Shown here: in pieces, positions 1 to 7,264 of the stretch
Layout: each line of letters begins with the position of its first letter
Position numbering within the stretch: the first letter of the stretch is position 1
Assembly (NCBI GenBank): GCA_003022505.1
Contig: PXTQ01000024.1
Coordinates: 1 to 22,253, forward strand
Length of the DNA: 22,253 bases
From: Bacteroidetes bacterium QS_8_64_10
GTDB lineage: Bacteria > Bacteroidota > Rhodothermia > Rhodothermales > Salinibacteraceae
Direction: 5' to 3'
Notes under the pieces: model-generated
Database searches by the model: none
What the model saw: the letters and a program-made list of their open reading frames with translations, nothing else
What the model was told of the DNA's origin: nothing
Position numbers and translations under genes: made by a program

Positions 1-1
1 C

Positions 2-244
2 CGCGACACGCTCGCCTACTACTCGGAGGAGCCGCGCGAGGAAGAGTTGCGTGCCTCCGTGCAGGCCGTCAAGGAGGCGTTGCCCGTCATTCAGCGGCTC
101 ACGGTGCTGGACGACCTGGCGCACATCGCCGAGGCCGACGGCACGTTCAACCAGCACGAGCGCGACATGATCAGCATGCTCTCGCAGGCCTGGGACATCG
201 GCGTCCGCATCGACGACGAGGTACCGAGCAATGGGACCGAGTGA
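2..244 (+). CDS. TerB-family protein, C-terminal part (5' end outside window)
   Basis: The frame is open from base 2 and stops at 242-244, so only the last 80 residues are present. The segment LDDLAHIAEADGTFNQHERD followed by a hydrophobic helix (MISMLSQAWDI) has the pattern of TerB/DjlA-type helical domains: a hydrophobic helix, an A-ADG turn, an acidic residue at the next helix start, then 'E...I..L...'. In that family the ADG region supplies metal-binding acidic residues. The TTG at 47 is internal, since coding sense continues upstream of it. Family assignment is by motif only. The biological role of such stand-alone TerB proteins (membrane stress or tellurite response) is not shown here. 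Confidence 0.6.
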   Translation, partial: RDTLAYYSEEPREEELRASVQAVKEALPVIQRLTVLDDLAHIAEADGTFNQHERDMISMLSQAWDIGVRIDDEVPSNGTE

Positions 245-290
245 AGGTATGGAGGTGTGGAAGGGTGAGAAATTGTTTGGCAAATCACGC

Positions 291-314
291 AAGGCCTGCG
301 CGTGGGCCTTTTCC
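291..314 (+). terminator. Possible terminator of the TerB-like gene
   Basis: AAGGCC (291-296) pairs with GGCCTT (305-310) across an 8-base loop. The T run is only four bases (309-312) and is followed by C residues. It lies about 50 bases after the stop at 244. It is a weak terminator and may simply be part of the inverted-repeat element. Confidence 0.3.
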
Positions 315-339
315 CGCCCACCAGCCTCCCGCTCCGTCG

Positions 340-362
340 GGCCCATAGCGCGGCTATGGGCC
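340..362. repeat. Strong hairpin, 10-bp stem and 3-base loop
   Basis: GGCCCATAGC (340-349) is followed by GCG and its exact complement GCTATGGGCC (353-362). No T run follows on either strand, so it is not a standard intrinsic terminator. Its outer part competes with the alternative pairing 335-343 with 392-400. Confidence 0.6.
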
Positions 363-474
363 TCACGAGTCGTGGTCTGCTGAACGAACAAGGCCCGACG
401 CTTGACTTCTTTCTGGTTACCAAACAGCTTCTGAAGGTGTGAACGTGCAGGATGTGCGGTGCGCTGCTATCGTT

Positions 475-1113
475 ATGGAGACCCCGAAGCGACAAGTAGC
501 ACGCGGCCTCATCGTACTGCTAATGGCAGCGGCGGTGACGGCGAGCGCGGCGCTTGCCCAAGACGACGCCGCTCCGACGGCGCAGGAGCTGGCTCACCAG
601 AAGACGGACGCGGAGCGAGCACACCTCTGGCGCGTAGCCGCGTGGGGCGGGGCGAGCGCTGCCGCCGGCCTGGCGCTCGTGACGAGCTATCGTCGGAGTG
701 ACGTTCCTGCGCGATGGGCCTTCGGGCTGCAAACGGGGCTGTGGGGCGTGGTCAACGTGGGCATCGCCGCCGCCGGGCTGTCGCAGAGCGGAGCGCCCGC
801 CGCCACCTACGCCGAGGCGCTCGCTGCCGAGCGCAACTTGCACGACCTTTTGCTGCTGAACATGGGCCTGAACGTGGCCTACGTCGGGGTGGGCACCGCC
901 ATGACGATAGCGAGCTACTACGGCGTGAGCGGCGCGCGGCGCTGGCGCGGCCACGGCCTCGCTGTCGTCGTGCAGGGCGCGGCGCTGCTCGCGCTGGACG
1001 GCTTAGCGCTCCTCGCCTCCCGTTCCCGCCTCGCCGACCTCGTCAGCGGCGTGACGGGGAACGCGGCGGCTTTCGCCTTCCCAACCGGACTGGCCGTCAC
1101 CGTCCCGCTCTGA
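475..1113 (+). CDS. Membrane protein of unknown function with signal peptide
   Basis: 212 residues if started at ATG 475, which puts a basic residue run and a hydrophobic stretch (about 10-29, ending in ASAALAQ) at the N-terminus like a cleavable signal peptide. An in-frame GTG at 439 would add 12 residues of no obvious sense. Four hydrophobic segments follow at about residues 55-75, 81-101, 125-147 and 160-182, so it is probably an inner-membrane protein. The overall layout resembles small uncharacterised Bacteroidota membrane proteins; I cannot name the family. There is no Shine-Dalgarno sequence. The last 111 bases overlap the 3' end of fxsA on the other strand. Confidence 0.7.
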   Translation: METPKRQVARGLIVLLMAAAVTASAALAQDDAAPTAQELAHQKTDAERAHLWRVAAWGGASAAAGLALVTSYRRSDVPARWAFGLQTGLWGVVNVGIAAAGLSQSGAPAATYAEALAAERNLHDLLLLNMGLNVAYVGVGTAMTIASYYGVSGARRWRGHGLAVVVQGAALLALDGLALLASRSRLADLVSGVTGNAAAFAFPTGLAVTVPL

Positions 1114-1563
1114 GGCCTCCGACGAAGACGGTTCGGCCTCCGGCGGCGAAGGCGGCGCGGACGACATGCCGATGCTCCAACTCGCCTGGATGGTGCCGTT
1201 GCGAACGGCGCGCTTGAGGCGGCGCATGGCGTAGCGGCGGATCAAGTAGCGCGTCGGCGGGAACAGACCCGCAAAGCCGATCAGGTCGGTGAGCACGCCC
1301 GGCGTCAAGAGAAACGCACCCGCAATCAAAATGATGACGCCGTCCATCAGCTCCTTGCCCGGCAGCCCCCCCTTTTTGAGCGCGTCTTGCAGGCGCTTCC
1401 ACGCCGACAAGCCCTCACGCTTCGCCAGGTAGCTGCCCGTCACGCCCGTTACGATAATGACGCCCATCGTGGGCCAGAAGTCGATCACCTTTTCGAGCTG
1501 CAGCAGGAGAAGCAACTCGATGATGGGCGTCGCTAAAAAGAAGAACAGCAAACGAGCGAGCAT
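1003..1563 (-). CDS. fxsA: FxsA family membrane protein
   Basis: 186 residues from ATG 1563. The N-terminus (MLARLLFFFLATPIIELLLL, then a KREG segment and a hydrophobic segment LIAGAFLLTPGVLTDLIG) is the hallmark of FxsA, with PG-x-LTD just after the third hydrophobic stretch. E. coli FxsA is an inner-membrane protein that relieves exclusion of phage T7 by the F plasmid; its normal cell role is unknown. The last 50 residues are a hydrophilic Ser/Glu/Gly-rich tail, longer than the core domain needs. Part of this tail is coded opposite the membrane protein ending at 1113. The leader just upstream shares a 24-base sequence with the region before the histidine kinase at 19405. Confidence 0.88.
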   Translation of the reverse strand: MLARLLFFFLATPIIELLLLLQLEKVIDFWPTMGVIIVTGVTGSYLAKREGLSAWKRLQDALKKGGLPGKELMDGVIILIAGAFLLTPGVLTDLIGFAGLFPPTRYLIRRYAMRRLKRAVRNGTIQASWSIGMSSAPPSPPEAEPSSSEASERDGDGQSGWEGESRRVPRHAADEVGEAGTGGEER

Positions 1564-1565
1564 AC

Positions 1566-1589
1566 TGATCCGTGAGTGGATTGCTAAAG
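1566..1589 (-). repeat. 24-base leader sequence shared with the histidine kinase gene
   Basis: TGATCCGTGAGTGGATTGCT plus four bases lies directly upstream of the fxsA start. The same 24 bases, with two mismatches and in the same orientation, are at 19461-19484 upstream of the hybrid histidine kinase. Confidence 0.6.
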
Positions 1590-2032
1590 CCGATGAACTA
1601 TAAGAACGGGCTTGCCAGGAAACACGATGGAGGAGGAAGGCGAACGGGCAAAAGGGAAGTCAAACTCTCTATAAGATTCCCCTTTCGCTCTTCGCGTAAG
1701 CTGTGTCACCATCAGAACGTCGTCATCTCTCTTTTTTTCAGAGTAGTACTTGAAGATCCGTGCACGCCTCTGTAAAAGAGTAGTTTTTGGAAGGCACAGC
1801 ACATACCTTATGAGGTGAATCGCAAAAGGCTCCCGCTTCTCCCGGTAGATTACAGAACATTGCCGGAGGAGAGAGCACGCAGTCCTACGGTGTCAATCCT
1901 GATTTTTTACATGTGCGAAACGGCTTTTCGATTGGCTGATGCCCTGAAATGCGAGTGTGATGCGTGAGAGTGCTTTTCGCGTAACACGAATCACGTCCGC
2001 GCTGAATTGAAAGTAACGTCGCCGAGAGTTAA
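1590..2032. other. Gene-free stretch, lower GC than its surroundings
   Basis: Only two opposing ORFs of about 70 codons are found here, and both look non-coding: low-complexity basic residues and no recognisable domain. The stretch is AT-richer than its neighbours and probably holds the promoters for fxsA (minus) and for the FAD enzyme at 2081 (plus). A 14-base segment at 1891-1904 (TGTCAATCCTGATT) recurs with one mismatch at 13177-13190. No convincing promoter box could be fixed. Confidence 0.5.
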
Positions 2033-2080
2033 GATTCACGATTGACGAAGCCCTACAACCTATCAACCTGAAACCCTGAT
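2033..2080 (+). repeat. Period-7/8 word array ending at the start codon of the FAD enzyme
   Basis: Words of 7 bases run in phase from 2033 (GATTCAC, GATTGAC, and so on), with TACAACC at 2054-2060. Two 8-base words follow, then TGAT and the ATG at 2081. No Shine-Dalgarno sequence is present. GATTGACGAAG at the left shares its core TTGACGAAGC, then CTAC one base later, with 8345-8359 upstream of prfA. Confidence 0.6.
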
Positions 2081-3139
2081 ATGAAACGAGTTGCCATCAT
2101 CGGAGCAGGCGTGGCCGGCGCCGCCGCCGCCTACGCCCTGCGCGAGACGTCGAGCACGCTTACCATCTTCGAGAAAAGCCGGGGCTTTTCCGGAAGAGCC
2201 GCCACGCGCCGCCGCGACGGGATCTACTACGACCACGGCGCTAACCATTTTAAGACCGATCACGAGCGCGTTCATCGCATCGTGCGGGAGGAGTTGTCGG
2301 TGATCGGGCTGACGCGCATCGACCCGGACGTGTGGACCTTCGATGGCGGTGGGACCATCGAGGAGGGCGACCCGGAGCGCAACGAAGAGCCGAAGTGGAG
2401 CTATCGCACGGGCATCCACCGGCTGGGTAAGCGCCTGGCGCTCGCCTCCGAGGCCGACATTCATCTTGAGACGCGCATCACGCACATGCGGCAGGAGGAA
2501 GACGGGCGGTGGAAGCTCGAAGATCAGAATGAGGAGGAGCACGGCGCTTACAATGTGGTGCTCATGACGCCCCCCGCCCCGCAATCCGCCCAGCTTCTCG
2601 GCAACGCCGACGCGCTCTCCGAGGACGACGTGCAACAGCTCGCCGATACGTTGGACGGCGTGCCCTATCGCAAGCAGCTGACGGTGGTGCTGGGCTACGA
2701 CGAGCGGCTGGAACGCCCCGGCTCGTTCTACGGTCTCATCAACACCGACGGTGAGCACGACGCGCTGTCGTGGCTTAGCTTTGAGGAGGACAAAGCGGGC
2801 CACGTGCCCGACGGCCAGAGCGTCGTCATCGCGCAGATGACGCCTGACTGGAGCGCGCCGCGCCTCGACGATCCATCCGAAGACGACATCGCGGAGGCTG
2901 CTCAGGAAGTGGCGACGCTCCTGGGCGAGGACGCCGCTGCCAATCCGGACTGGACGGATACGCAGCGCTGGCGCTACGCCCTGCCGGAAGACATCGCCGA
3001 CGCCGACGCGCTGAAGGACGGCAAGGCGAAAAATCTGTTCTTCGCGGGCGACGCACTCGCCGGCACGGGGCGTGTGCAGGCGGCCCTGGAGACGGGTCTC
3101 GACGTGGCGGAGCGCATCGAAGCGCACGGCGAGGCCTGA
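2081..3139 (+). CDS. FAD-dependent oxidoreductase, renalase/amine oxidase-like
   Basis: 352 residues. Residues 3-20 form a Rossmann dinucleotide-binding fold (IIGAGVAGAAAAYAL), followed at about 29-43 by FEKSRGFSGRAATRR, the second FAD motif with the GR-A-TRR form typical of the renalase-like branch. The C-terminal FAGDALAGTGRVQAALETG (about 320-338) is the conserved FAD-contacting segment. The family uses bound FAD to oxidise amines or dihydronicotinamide isomers; the substrate here is unknown. No signal peptide, so cytoplasmic. It is transcribed convergently with menD, 124 bases away. Strong acidity in the C-terminal half suits a salt-adapted cytoplasm. Confidence 0.85.
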   Translation: MKRVAIIGAGVAGAAAAYALRETSSTLTIFEKSRGFSGRAATRRRDGIYYDHGANHFKTDHERVHRIVREELSVIGLTRIDPDVWTFDGGGTIEEGDPERNEEPKWSYRTGIHRLGKRLALASEADIHLETRITHMRQEEDGRWKLEDQNEEEHGAYNVVLMTPPAPQSAQLLGNADALSEDDVQQLADTLDGVPYRKQLTVVLGYDERLERPGSFYGLINTDGEHDALSWLSFEEDKAGHVPDGQSVVIAQMTPDWSAPRLDDPSEDDIAEAAQEVATLLGEDAAANPDWTDTQRWRYALPEDIADADALKDGKAKNLFFAGDALAGTGRVQAALETGLDVAERIEAHGEA

Positions 3140-3219
3140 CGGGGGGCAGGTTTGAAGGGGGGTAGGTGTGTAGGTTGTGGAGGGCGCCGTTTGAGGCGTC
3201 TGTGTCATTGGAGGCGCAT

Positions 3220-3264
3220 GGCGGGCTGAGCGTCCCAATTGTAGAGACGCGGCACGTCGCGTCT
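3220..3264. repeat. Hairpin repeat between convergent genes
   Basis: AGACGCG (3245-3251) and CGCGTCT (3258-3264) form a perfect 7-bp stem with a 6-base loop just after the menD stop on the minus strand. It follows GGCGGGCTGAGCGTCC (3220-3235), which recurs with one mismatch at 8050-8065. There is no T run, so transcription termination is only possible. GTAGAGACGCG-type hairpins are a familiar intergenic repeat form in several bacterial phyla. Confidence 0.5.
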
Positions 3265-5033
3265 TAACGGATTGCGTCCCGAACGGCAGTTTCCAGCGCT
3301 CCGTGCAGCGCGCGGTTTTCGTCGCGCTCCGTGCGCACCTCGATGAGGGCGGGCGCATCGCTTCGAGCTTCCGTCCGGTACGTTTCCCTGAAAGCAGAGG
3401 ACGAGTCCGGACGGTGGTACGTCAGATCGAACTGCGCGGCGGCGTGCTCGAATCCGGCGTCGTGCGGCGTGCCGAAGAACGGCTCCAACACGTCTTCGTG
3501 CTCTGCGATGGGCAGAAACGAGAAGATGCCCCCGCCCCGGTTGTTGAGGACGACGACCGTGACGGGCGACTCGACGCGGCGAAGCAGCATCAGGCTGTTC
3601 AGGTCGTGCAGCAGCGCGAGGTCGCCGATGACGAGCGTCGCCGGCTGCCTGAGGCCCCGCGCGAACCCGGCGGCCGTTGCCACGGTGCCGTCGATGCCGC
3701 TCGCGCCCCGGTTCGACGAAGACAACGCCGCCGGGCCGCCGGTCGCAGCGTAGCGGTCGGCGTCGCGCACGGGCATGCTGCTTGCCAGGACGAGGCCGTG
3801 CTCTTCCGGCAGATGCCGCGTCACGAGCCGCAAAACGCGCGGTTCACTCAGCGCGTTATCTTCCAGAAAGGTGTCGATCCGCTCGTCGGCGCGGCGGTCG
3901 GCGGATTGCCAGCTTTCCAGCCAGTCGTTGTTTTCAGGAGCGAGAACCACTCCGGCGAGGGCGTCGCAAAACGCAGCGGGATCGGTCTCCACGCGTCGCG
4001 TCACCTGATGCTCCGGATCCACGCGGAACGGCGTGTCGGTGGCGAGCACGTAGGTCGGGGGACGGCTCTTCGCCAGAAACAGCCGAAGCCGTTTTGAGAC
4101 AAAGCGCCCGCCGACGTGGAGCACGGCGTCGGGCCGGTGCCGCTCCGCGAACGCCTCGCTCGCCAGAAGCTGATCGTAGCAGCCGATGATGGGGGGGCGA
4201 TGGCGAGCGCTGCCGAGGCGCAGGTGCGAACCCACGTCGGCGAGCACAGGCCAGCCGAGCGCTTCGGCCAGCGTGCTCACGGCGTCAGCCTGACGGCGTG
4301 AGGCCAGCCGCCCCGCCACGATCAGACCGCGTTCCGCCTCTTGCAACTCGCCCGCCACGTCACCGACATCGACAGCAAGTTGCGGCGGCTCGTAGCGTGT
4401 AAGCGGCGCGTTGCTTTCGTGCCAGCGCGCCGGCGTGTGCTGCTCGAACGAGAGGCGGGCCTCGCTCGGATCGGGCTGGAGCGGTTTCCGAAACATGCAG
4501 TTCAGGTGCACCGGACCGGCGGGCGGGCGGCGGGCGCGGTAGGCCGCCTGATCGACGGTCGTGAGCACGGCCCGCGCGTCGATAGCGGGCGTGGGGGCGG
4601 GCAGGTCGAACTGCCAGCGCGCGTAGTCGCCGAAGATGTCCGGCTGGTCGATGGTCTGATTGCTCGCCGTGTCGCGTCGTTCGGGCGGTCGGTCCGTCGT
4701 AAGCAGCAGCATCGGCACGGCGTCGGTGCCTGCTTCCACAACGGCAGGCAGGCCGTTGGCGACGGCGGTGCCGCTCGTCGTGATCCAAGCGGCGGGGCGA
4801 GAGCCGTCGTCAGCAGTGGCGCGGGCGTAGCCGAGGGCGGCGAAGGCGGAGCCGCGCTCGTCGTAATGCACCACGGCCTGCGCCTCCGGGTGGCGAGCGA
4901 CGGCCAGCACCAGCGGCGTTGAGCGCGAGCCGGGTGCTACGAAGAACGTTTCCGTGCCGCAGCGCACCAGTTCTTCGACGATGAGCCGCGCCCAGAATTC
5001 GTTCAGACTTGCGGTGTCGTGGGAGCGTTGCAA
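3264..5033 (-). CDS. menD: 2-succinyl-5-enolpyruvyl-6-hydroxy-3-cyclohexene-1-carboxylate synthase (MenD)
   Basis: Thiamine-diphosphate enzyme that joins isochorismate with 2-oxoglutarate, the second step of menaquinone synthesis. Near the N-terminus lies FVAPGSRSTPL, the MenD signature, then HYDERGSAFAALG with the Glu that activates the cofactor. The C-terminal third carries GDLALLHDLNSL and LNNRGGGIFSFLP, the ThDP/Mg-binding loop. I chose TTG 5033, which leaves 34 residues before PGSR as in other MenD proteins (589 residues). The frame stays open to a TTG at 5093, but those 20 extra residues (rich in RNT and QYK) are only the translation of the period-7 array. No in-frame ATG exists near the start. 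It lies 109 bases after menF on the same strand, probably one operon. Confidence 0.93.
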   Translation of the reverse strand: MQRSHDTASLNEFWARLIVEELVRCGTETFFVAPGSRSTPLVLAVARHPEAQAVVHYDERGSAFAALGYARATADDGSRPAAWITTSGTAVANGLPAVVEAGTDAVPMLLLTTDRPPERRDTASNQTIDQPDIFGDYARWQFDLPAPTPAIDARAVLTTVDQAAYRARRPPAGPVHLNCMFRKPLQPDPSEARLSFEQHTPARWHESNAPLTRYEPPQLAVDVGDVAGELQEAERGLIVAGRLASRRQADAVSTLAEALGWPVLADVGSHLRLGSARHRPPIIGCYDQLLASEAFAERHRPDAVLHVGGRFVSKRLRLFLAKSRPPTYVLATDTPFRVDPEHQVTRRVETDPAAFCDALAGVVLAPENNDWLESWQSADRRADERIDTFLEDNALSEPRVLRLVTRHLPEEHGLVLASSMPVRDADRYAATGGPAALSSSNRGASGIDGTVATAAGFARGLRQPATLVIGDLALLHDLNSLMLLRRVESPVTVVVLNNRGGGIFSFLPIAEHEDVLEPFFGTPHDAGFEHAAAQFDLTYHRPDSSSAFRETYRTEARSDAPALIEVRTERDENRALHGALETAVRDAIR

Positions 5034-5039
5034 GGTGTT

Positions 5040-5116
5040 GCGTATTTTGTATTGCGTATTCCGTATTTCGTGAGAGCAGACGTTCTTGCGCAATACGCAT
5101 TACGCAATACGGTGAG
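5040..5116. repeat. Period-7 array in both orientations between menF and menD
   Basis: GCGTATT-type words run in phase from 5040 to 5067 (GCGTATT, TTGTATT, and two more). After about 20 bases the reverse-complement words follow in phase from 5089 (CGCAATA, CGCATTA, CGCAATA). The halves can pair into an imperfect long hairpin in the menF-menD transcript. The array overlaps the longest open frame of menD. Confidence 0.7.
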
Positions 5117-5142
5117 GCCTGACGTCTTCCTCGCAACGCGCT

Positions 5143-6534
5143 TTACACACCGGGGGCTGGCTTCTCCGTCAAACCCAGGATACCCGTAAAGTCGCTGATC
5201 TTCTGCTCGATCTCGTCCCACTCGCTTTCGGCCTCCGAGCCTTCAACGAGGCCCGCGCCGGAAAAGAGCGCGAGGCGATGCTCCGCGACGAGACCGGAGC
5301 GGATGGCTACGGCAAAGTCGGCGGCCTCCGGCCCGATCCAGCCGACGGGACCGGCGTACCAGCCCCGGTCGAACGGCTCCAGCTTGCGAATGAGCGCGAG
5401 GGCGCGTCGGTGCGGCGTGCCGCCCACGGCGGGCGTCGGATGCAGCGCCGCGAGCAGATCGGCGGTCGAGACGTCGGGGCGGAGCGTGGCGCGCAGGCCC
5501 GCCCGAAGGTGACGGCTACGCGCCAGCTTCATCTCAGAGGGCGCGTCGCTCAGGTCGAGCGCTCGGGAGAGCGGGCCCAGCGTGTCGCGGAGGTGTTGCT
5601 GCACGAACGTGTGCTCGCGCCGGTCCTTCGAGCTTGCAAGCAACTCGCGACGCAGGCGGTCGTCCTCGGCGGGGTCCTCCGAGCGCGGGCGCGTGCCGGC
5701 CACGGCTTCGCCTTCGAGGGTGCACCCGTCGCGGCGAAACAGGCGCTCCGGCGAGGCCCCGACGAAGGCCGCTCCGTCGTCCGGCTGGAAGCCGAAGTGA
5801 AAGCAGCGCGGCGTGGCCCGCTTCAGGTTGCCGAGCAAGCGCCAGGGTGGGAGCGGATCTTCGAAGCGGAACGTCGTGCGCCGCGCCAGCACCACCTTGT
5901 CAAGCGCTCCCGCCTGCAGCTTGCCGAGCGCGTCGTTCATCATGCCCTGCCAGTGCGCGGCGTCCGGAGCGTCGTCGCGGTCGATGGGTAGCGGCAGCGA
6001 GCCGCCTGAGGTGCGCTCCGGGAAGCGCAACCGTTCGATTTGAGTGAGCACCTCGTCGAGCCGCTCCGCGTCGCGGGGGAACGTCAGATAGCAGGCCAGC
6101 GCGGCATCGTCGCCGCGCCGTTCGAACGCGAAGCGCGGCAAGACGAAGCGGCAGGAGGCGAACGGTCGCCAGGTGCTTTCCGTGGCGTTTTCGGCGTCGA
6201 AGCGGAGGCCGCCGAAGTAGCGCGCGGCGTCATCCACGCGCTGCCGGGCGAGGTGAGTTTGCAACGCGGGCAACACGTCGCGCGCCGGACCGCACCGCAG
6301 GTCGGCCATACCGGCGAAGGCACGCTCGGTCGCGGAGCCGCGTCCCGCCCAGAAGCCCTTTTCGCCGAACGGCTGGGCGTCGAGCCAGGCCAGCGGGTCT
6401 GCGGGTGCGACGGGCACGGTCAGCTGCAGGAGCGCTGGCCCTTCGGAGGCGGCAGCCACCGTGCGACGCACCCGGCGCGCCAGCGCACGCTTCGGCGCGG
6501 CGTCTACGTCAGCAAGTGCGTTGGAAAAGGACAT
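5143..6534 (-). CDS. menF: Isochorismate synthase (MenF/EntC family)
   Basis: 463 residues from ATG 6534. Converts chorismate to isochorismate, the entry step of menaquinone synthesis. The chorismate-binding domain fills residues 190-455: DKVVLARRT (about 212-220, with the catalytic Lys), GASPERLFRR (259-268), GEAVAGTRPR (275-284), HPTPAVGGTP (365-374) and the closing GAGLVEGSEAESEWDEIEQK (427-446), which holds the Mg-binding acidic residues. The N-terminal 180 residues are the variable part. menD follows directly, which argues for menaquinone rather than siderophore synthesis. A 26-bp palindrome and a possible TATTTTTG box lie upstream. I see no menB, menC, menE or menH in the window. Confidence 0.92.
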   Translation of the reverse strand: MSFSNALADVDAAPKRALARRVRRTVAAASEGPALLQLTVPVAPADPLAWLDAQPFGEKGFWAGRGSATERAFAGMADLRCGPARDVLPALQTHLARQRVDDAARYFGGLRFDAENATESTWRPFASCRFVLPRFAFERRGDDAALACYLTFPRDAERLDEVLTQIERLRFPERTSGGSLPLPIDRDDAPDAAHWQGMMNDALGKLQAGALDKVVLARRTTFRFEDPLPPWRLLGNLKRATPRCFHFGFQPDDGAAFVGASPERLFRRDGCTLEGEAVAGTRPRSEDPAEDDRLRRELLASSKDRREHTFVQQHLRDTLGPLSRALDLSDAPSEMKLARSRHLRAGLRATLRPDVSTADLLAALHPTPAVGGTPHRRALALIRKLEPFDRGWYAGPVGWIGPEAADFAVAIRSGLVAEHRLALFSGAGLVEGSEAESEWDEIEQKISDFTGILGLTEKPAPGV

Positions 6535-6548
6535 TTTTTCAAGACTGC

Positions 6549-6562
6549 GAATTGAGAATTGA
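6549..6562. repeat. Two-unit period-7 array upstream of menF
   Basis: GAATTGA is repeated exactly twice, starting 15 bases upstream of the menF ATG. On the sense strand the words read TCAATTC. This is the shortest member of the period-7 set. Confidence 0.45.
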
Positions 6563-6586
6563 GCAGAATGGTTTAATTTAGGCTGT

Positions 6587-6612
6587 CAGCGGCGACGGAT
6601 CCGTCGCCGCTG
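6587..6612. repeat. 26-bp perfect palindrome upstream of menF
   Basis: The left half 6587-6599 (CAGCGGCGACGGA) is the exact complement of the right half 6600-6612. Flanks are AT-rich on both sides and partly complementary (TTTAATTTAGGC on the left, GCCAAAAATAAA on the right). No T run directly follows on either strand. It could be an operator, a 5' mRNA hairpin of menF, or a REP-like hairpin. Confidence 0.7.
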
Positions 6613-6613
6613 C

Positions 6614-6621
6614 CAAAAATA
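6614..6621 (-). promoter_or_regulatory. Possible -7 promoter box (TATTTTTG) for menF-menD
   Basis: Read on the minus strand the bases are TATTTTTG, a match to the Bacteroidota -7 consensus TAnnTTTG, 80 bases before the menF start. A -33 TTTG at the usual spacing of about 19 bases was not found; the nearest is 9 bases away. If real, transcription would start inside the 26-bp palindrome. Confidence 0.25.
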
Positions 6622-6682
6622 AATTGCCTACAAAGCCTATATGGAAGGATGATCGTTTCTACTCTTAATTCGCATCATAAAC

Positions 6683-7257
6683 TTATTTGACGGAGGCAAC
6701 AGTCGCTTTCTCAAGATGAGCCGTGCAGTTCAAGAGGCAGGCCTCGTACGAGTCCATCCGGCAGCGCAGATGATTGACGCCGGTGTTGTCGTGCTCGATC
6801 TCGCTCATGCGCTCCAGCCCGTACTCGTTGAGCAGCGACGCCAGCAGCACCCGAAGCAGGCGCCCGTGCGCCACGACGATCACCGTCGCGCCGAGATGCT
6901 CGCTCGTGACGCGGCGCACGGCCCGCAGAGCGCGCTCTTGCACGTCGCGGATGGACTCGCCGCCGTCGATTTGATAATCGAACTCGCCGCGATCCCAGCG
7001 CCCGTAAATAGCGTCGGTGGCGTCGGACGGCGCATCGCCCTCGTGGACGCCCCACGACATCTCTTCCAGGTCTTCGGTGCGATAGACGGGCACGCCGGGA
7101 TGTCTTTCGGCGATGCGGTCGGTCGTCTGAAGGGCGCGGCGCAGCGTGCTGGTGTAGAGGGCGACGGCGTGCTGTCGATCTTGCGGCCCTGCACGATGCG
7201 GCGGCGGTTGTACTCCGTCTCGCCGTGCCGGACGAAGTACAGGTCAGTCGTTGCCAT
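6683..7257 (-). pseudogene. Histidine phosphatase / phosphoglycerate mutase-like gene with internal deletion
   Basis: The start (ATG 7257) reads MATTDLYFVRHGETEYNRRR with the catalytic RHGE motif. After GRKIDS (about 7173) the frame is lost. Family sense resumes in another frame at about 7165 with VALYTSTLRRALQTTDRIAE, then EEMSWGVHEG and the second catalytic His in VIVVAHGRLLRVLLA, ending at 6683. What is missing is the segment of about 20 residues that normally reads like PL(N/T)ETG-QA-AL, so roughly 60-67 bases, of a number leaving 1 modulo 3, appear to be absent. Either the gene is dead or the assembly dropped bases. An intact copy would be a cytoplasmic phosphomonoesterase or mutase of about 210 residues. 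Confidence 0.75.
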
Positions 7258-7264
7258 TTGGAGA

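Larger units (their letters stand above)
268..432. repeat. Small element with imperfect inverted ends and internal hairpins
   Basis: The ends 268-283 and 417-432 are inverted copies, 13 of 16 bases matching (core TGTTTGG against CCAAACA). Between them lie the hairpins 291-310 and 340-362, and a second pairing option in which 335-343 (CGTCGGGCC) pairs with 392-400 (GGCCCGACG). The right end continues into CCAAACAGCTTCTGAAGGT at 420-438, which recurs exactly at 16102-16120. The structure resembles a non-autonomous, REP- or MITE-like intergenic element. No target duplication was seen. Confidence 0.45.

Noticed and set aside
1572..1802. Two opposing open frames of 67 and 72 codons
   Set aside because: Basic, low-complexity translations, no domain, AT-rich gap, and each is the shadow of the other.
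2063..3358. 431-codon minus-strand frame opposite the FAD enzyme
   Set aside because: The plus strand has a clear FAD fold; the minus translation has no domain and reads as an antisense shadow.
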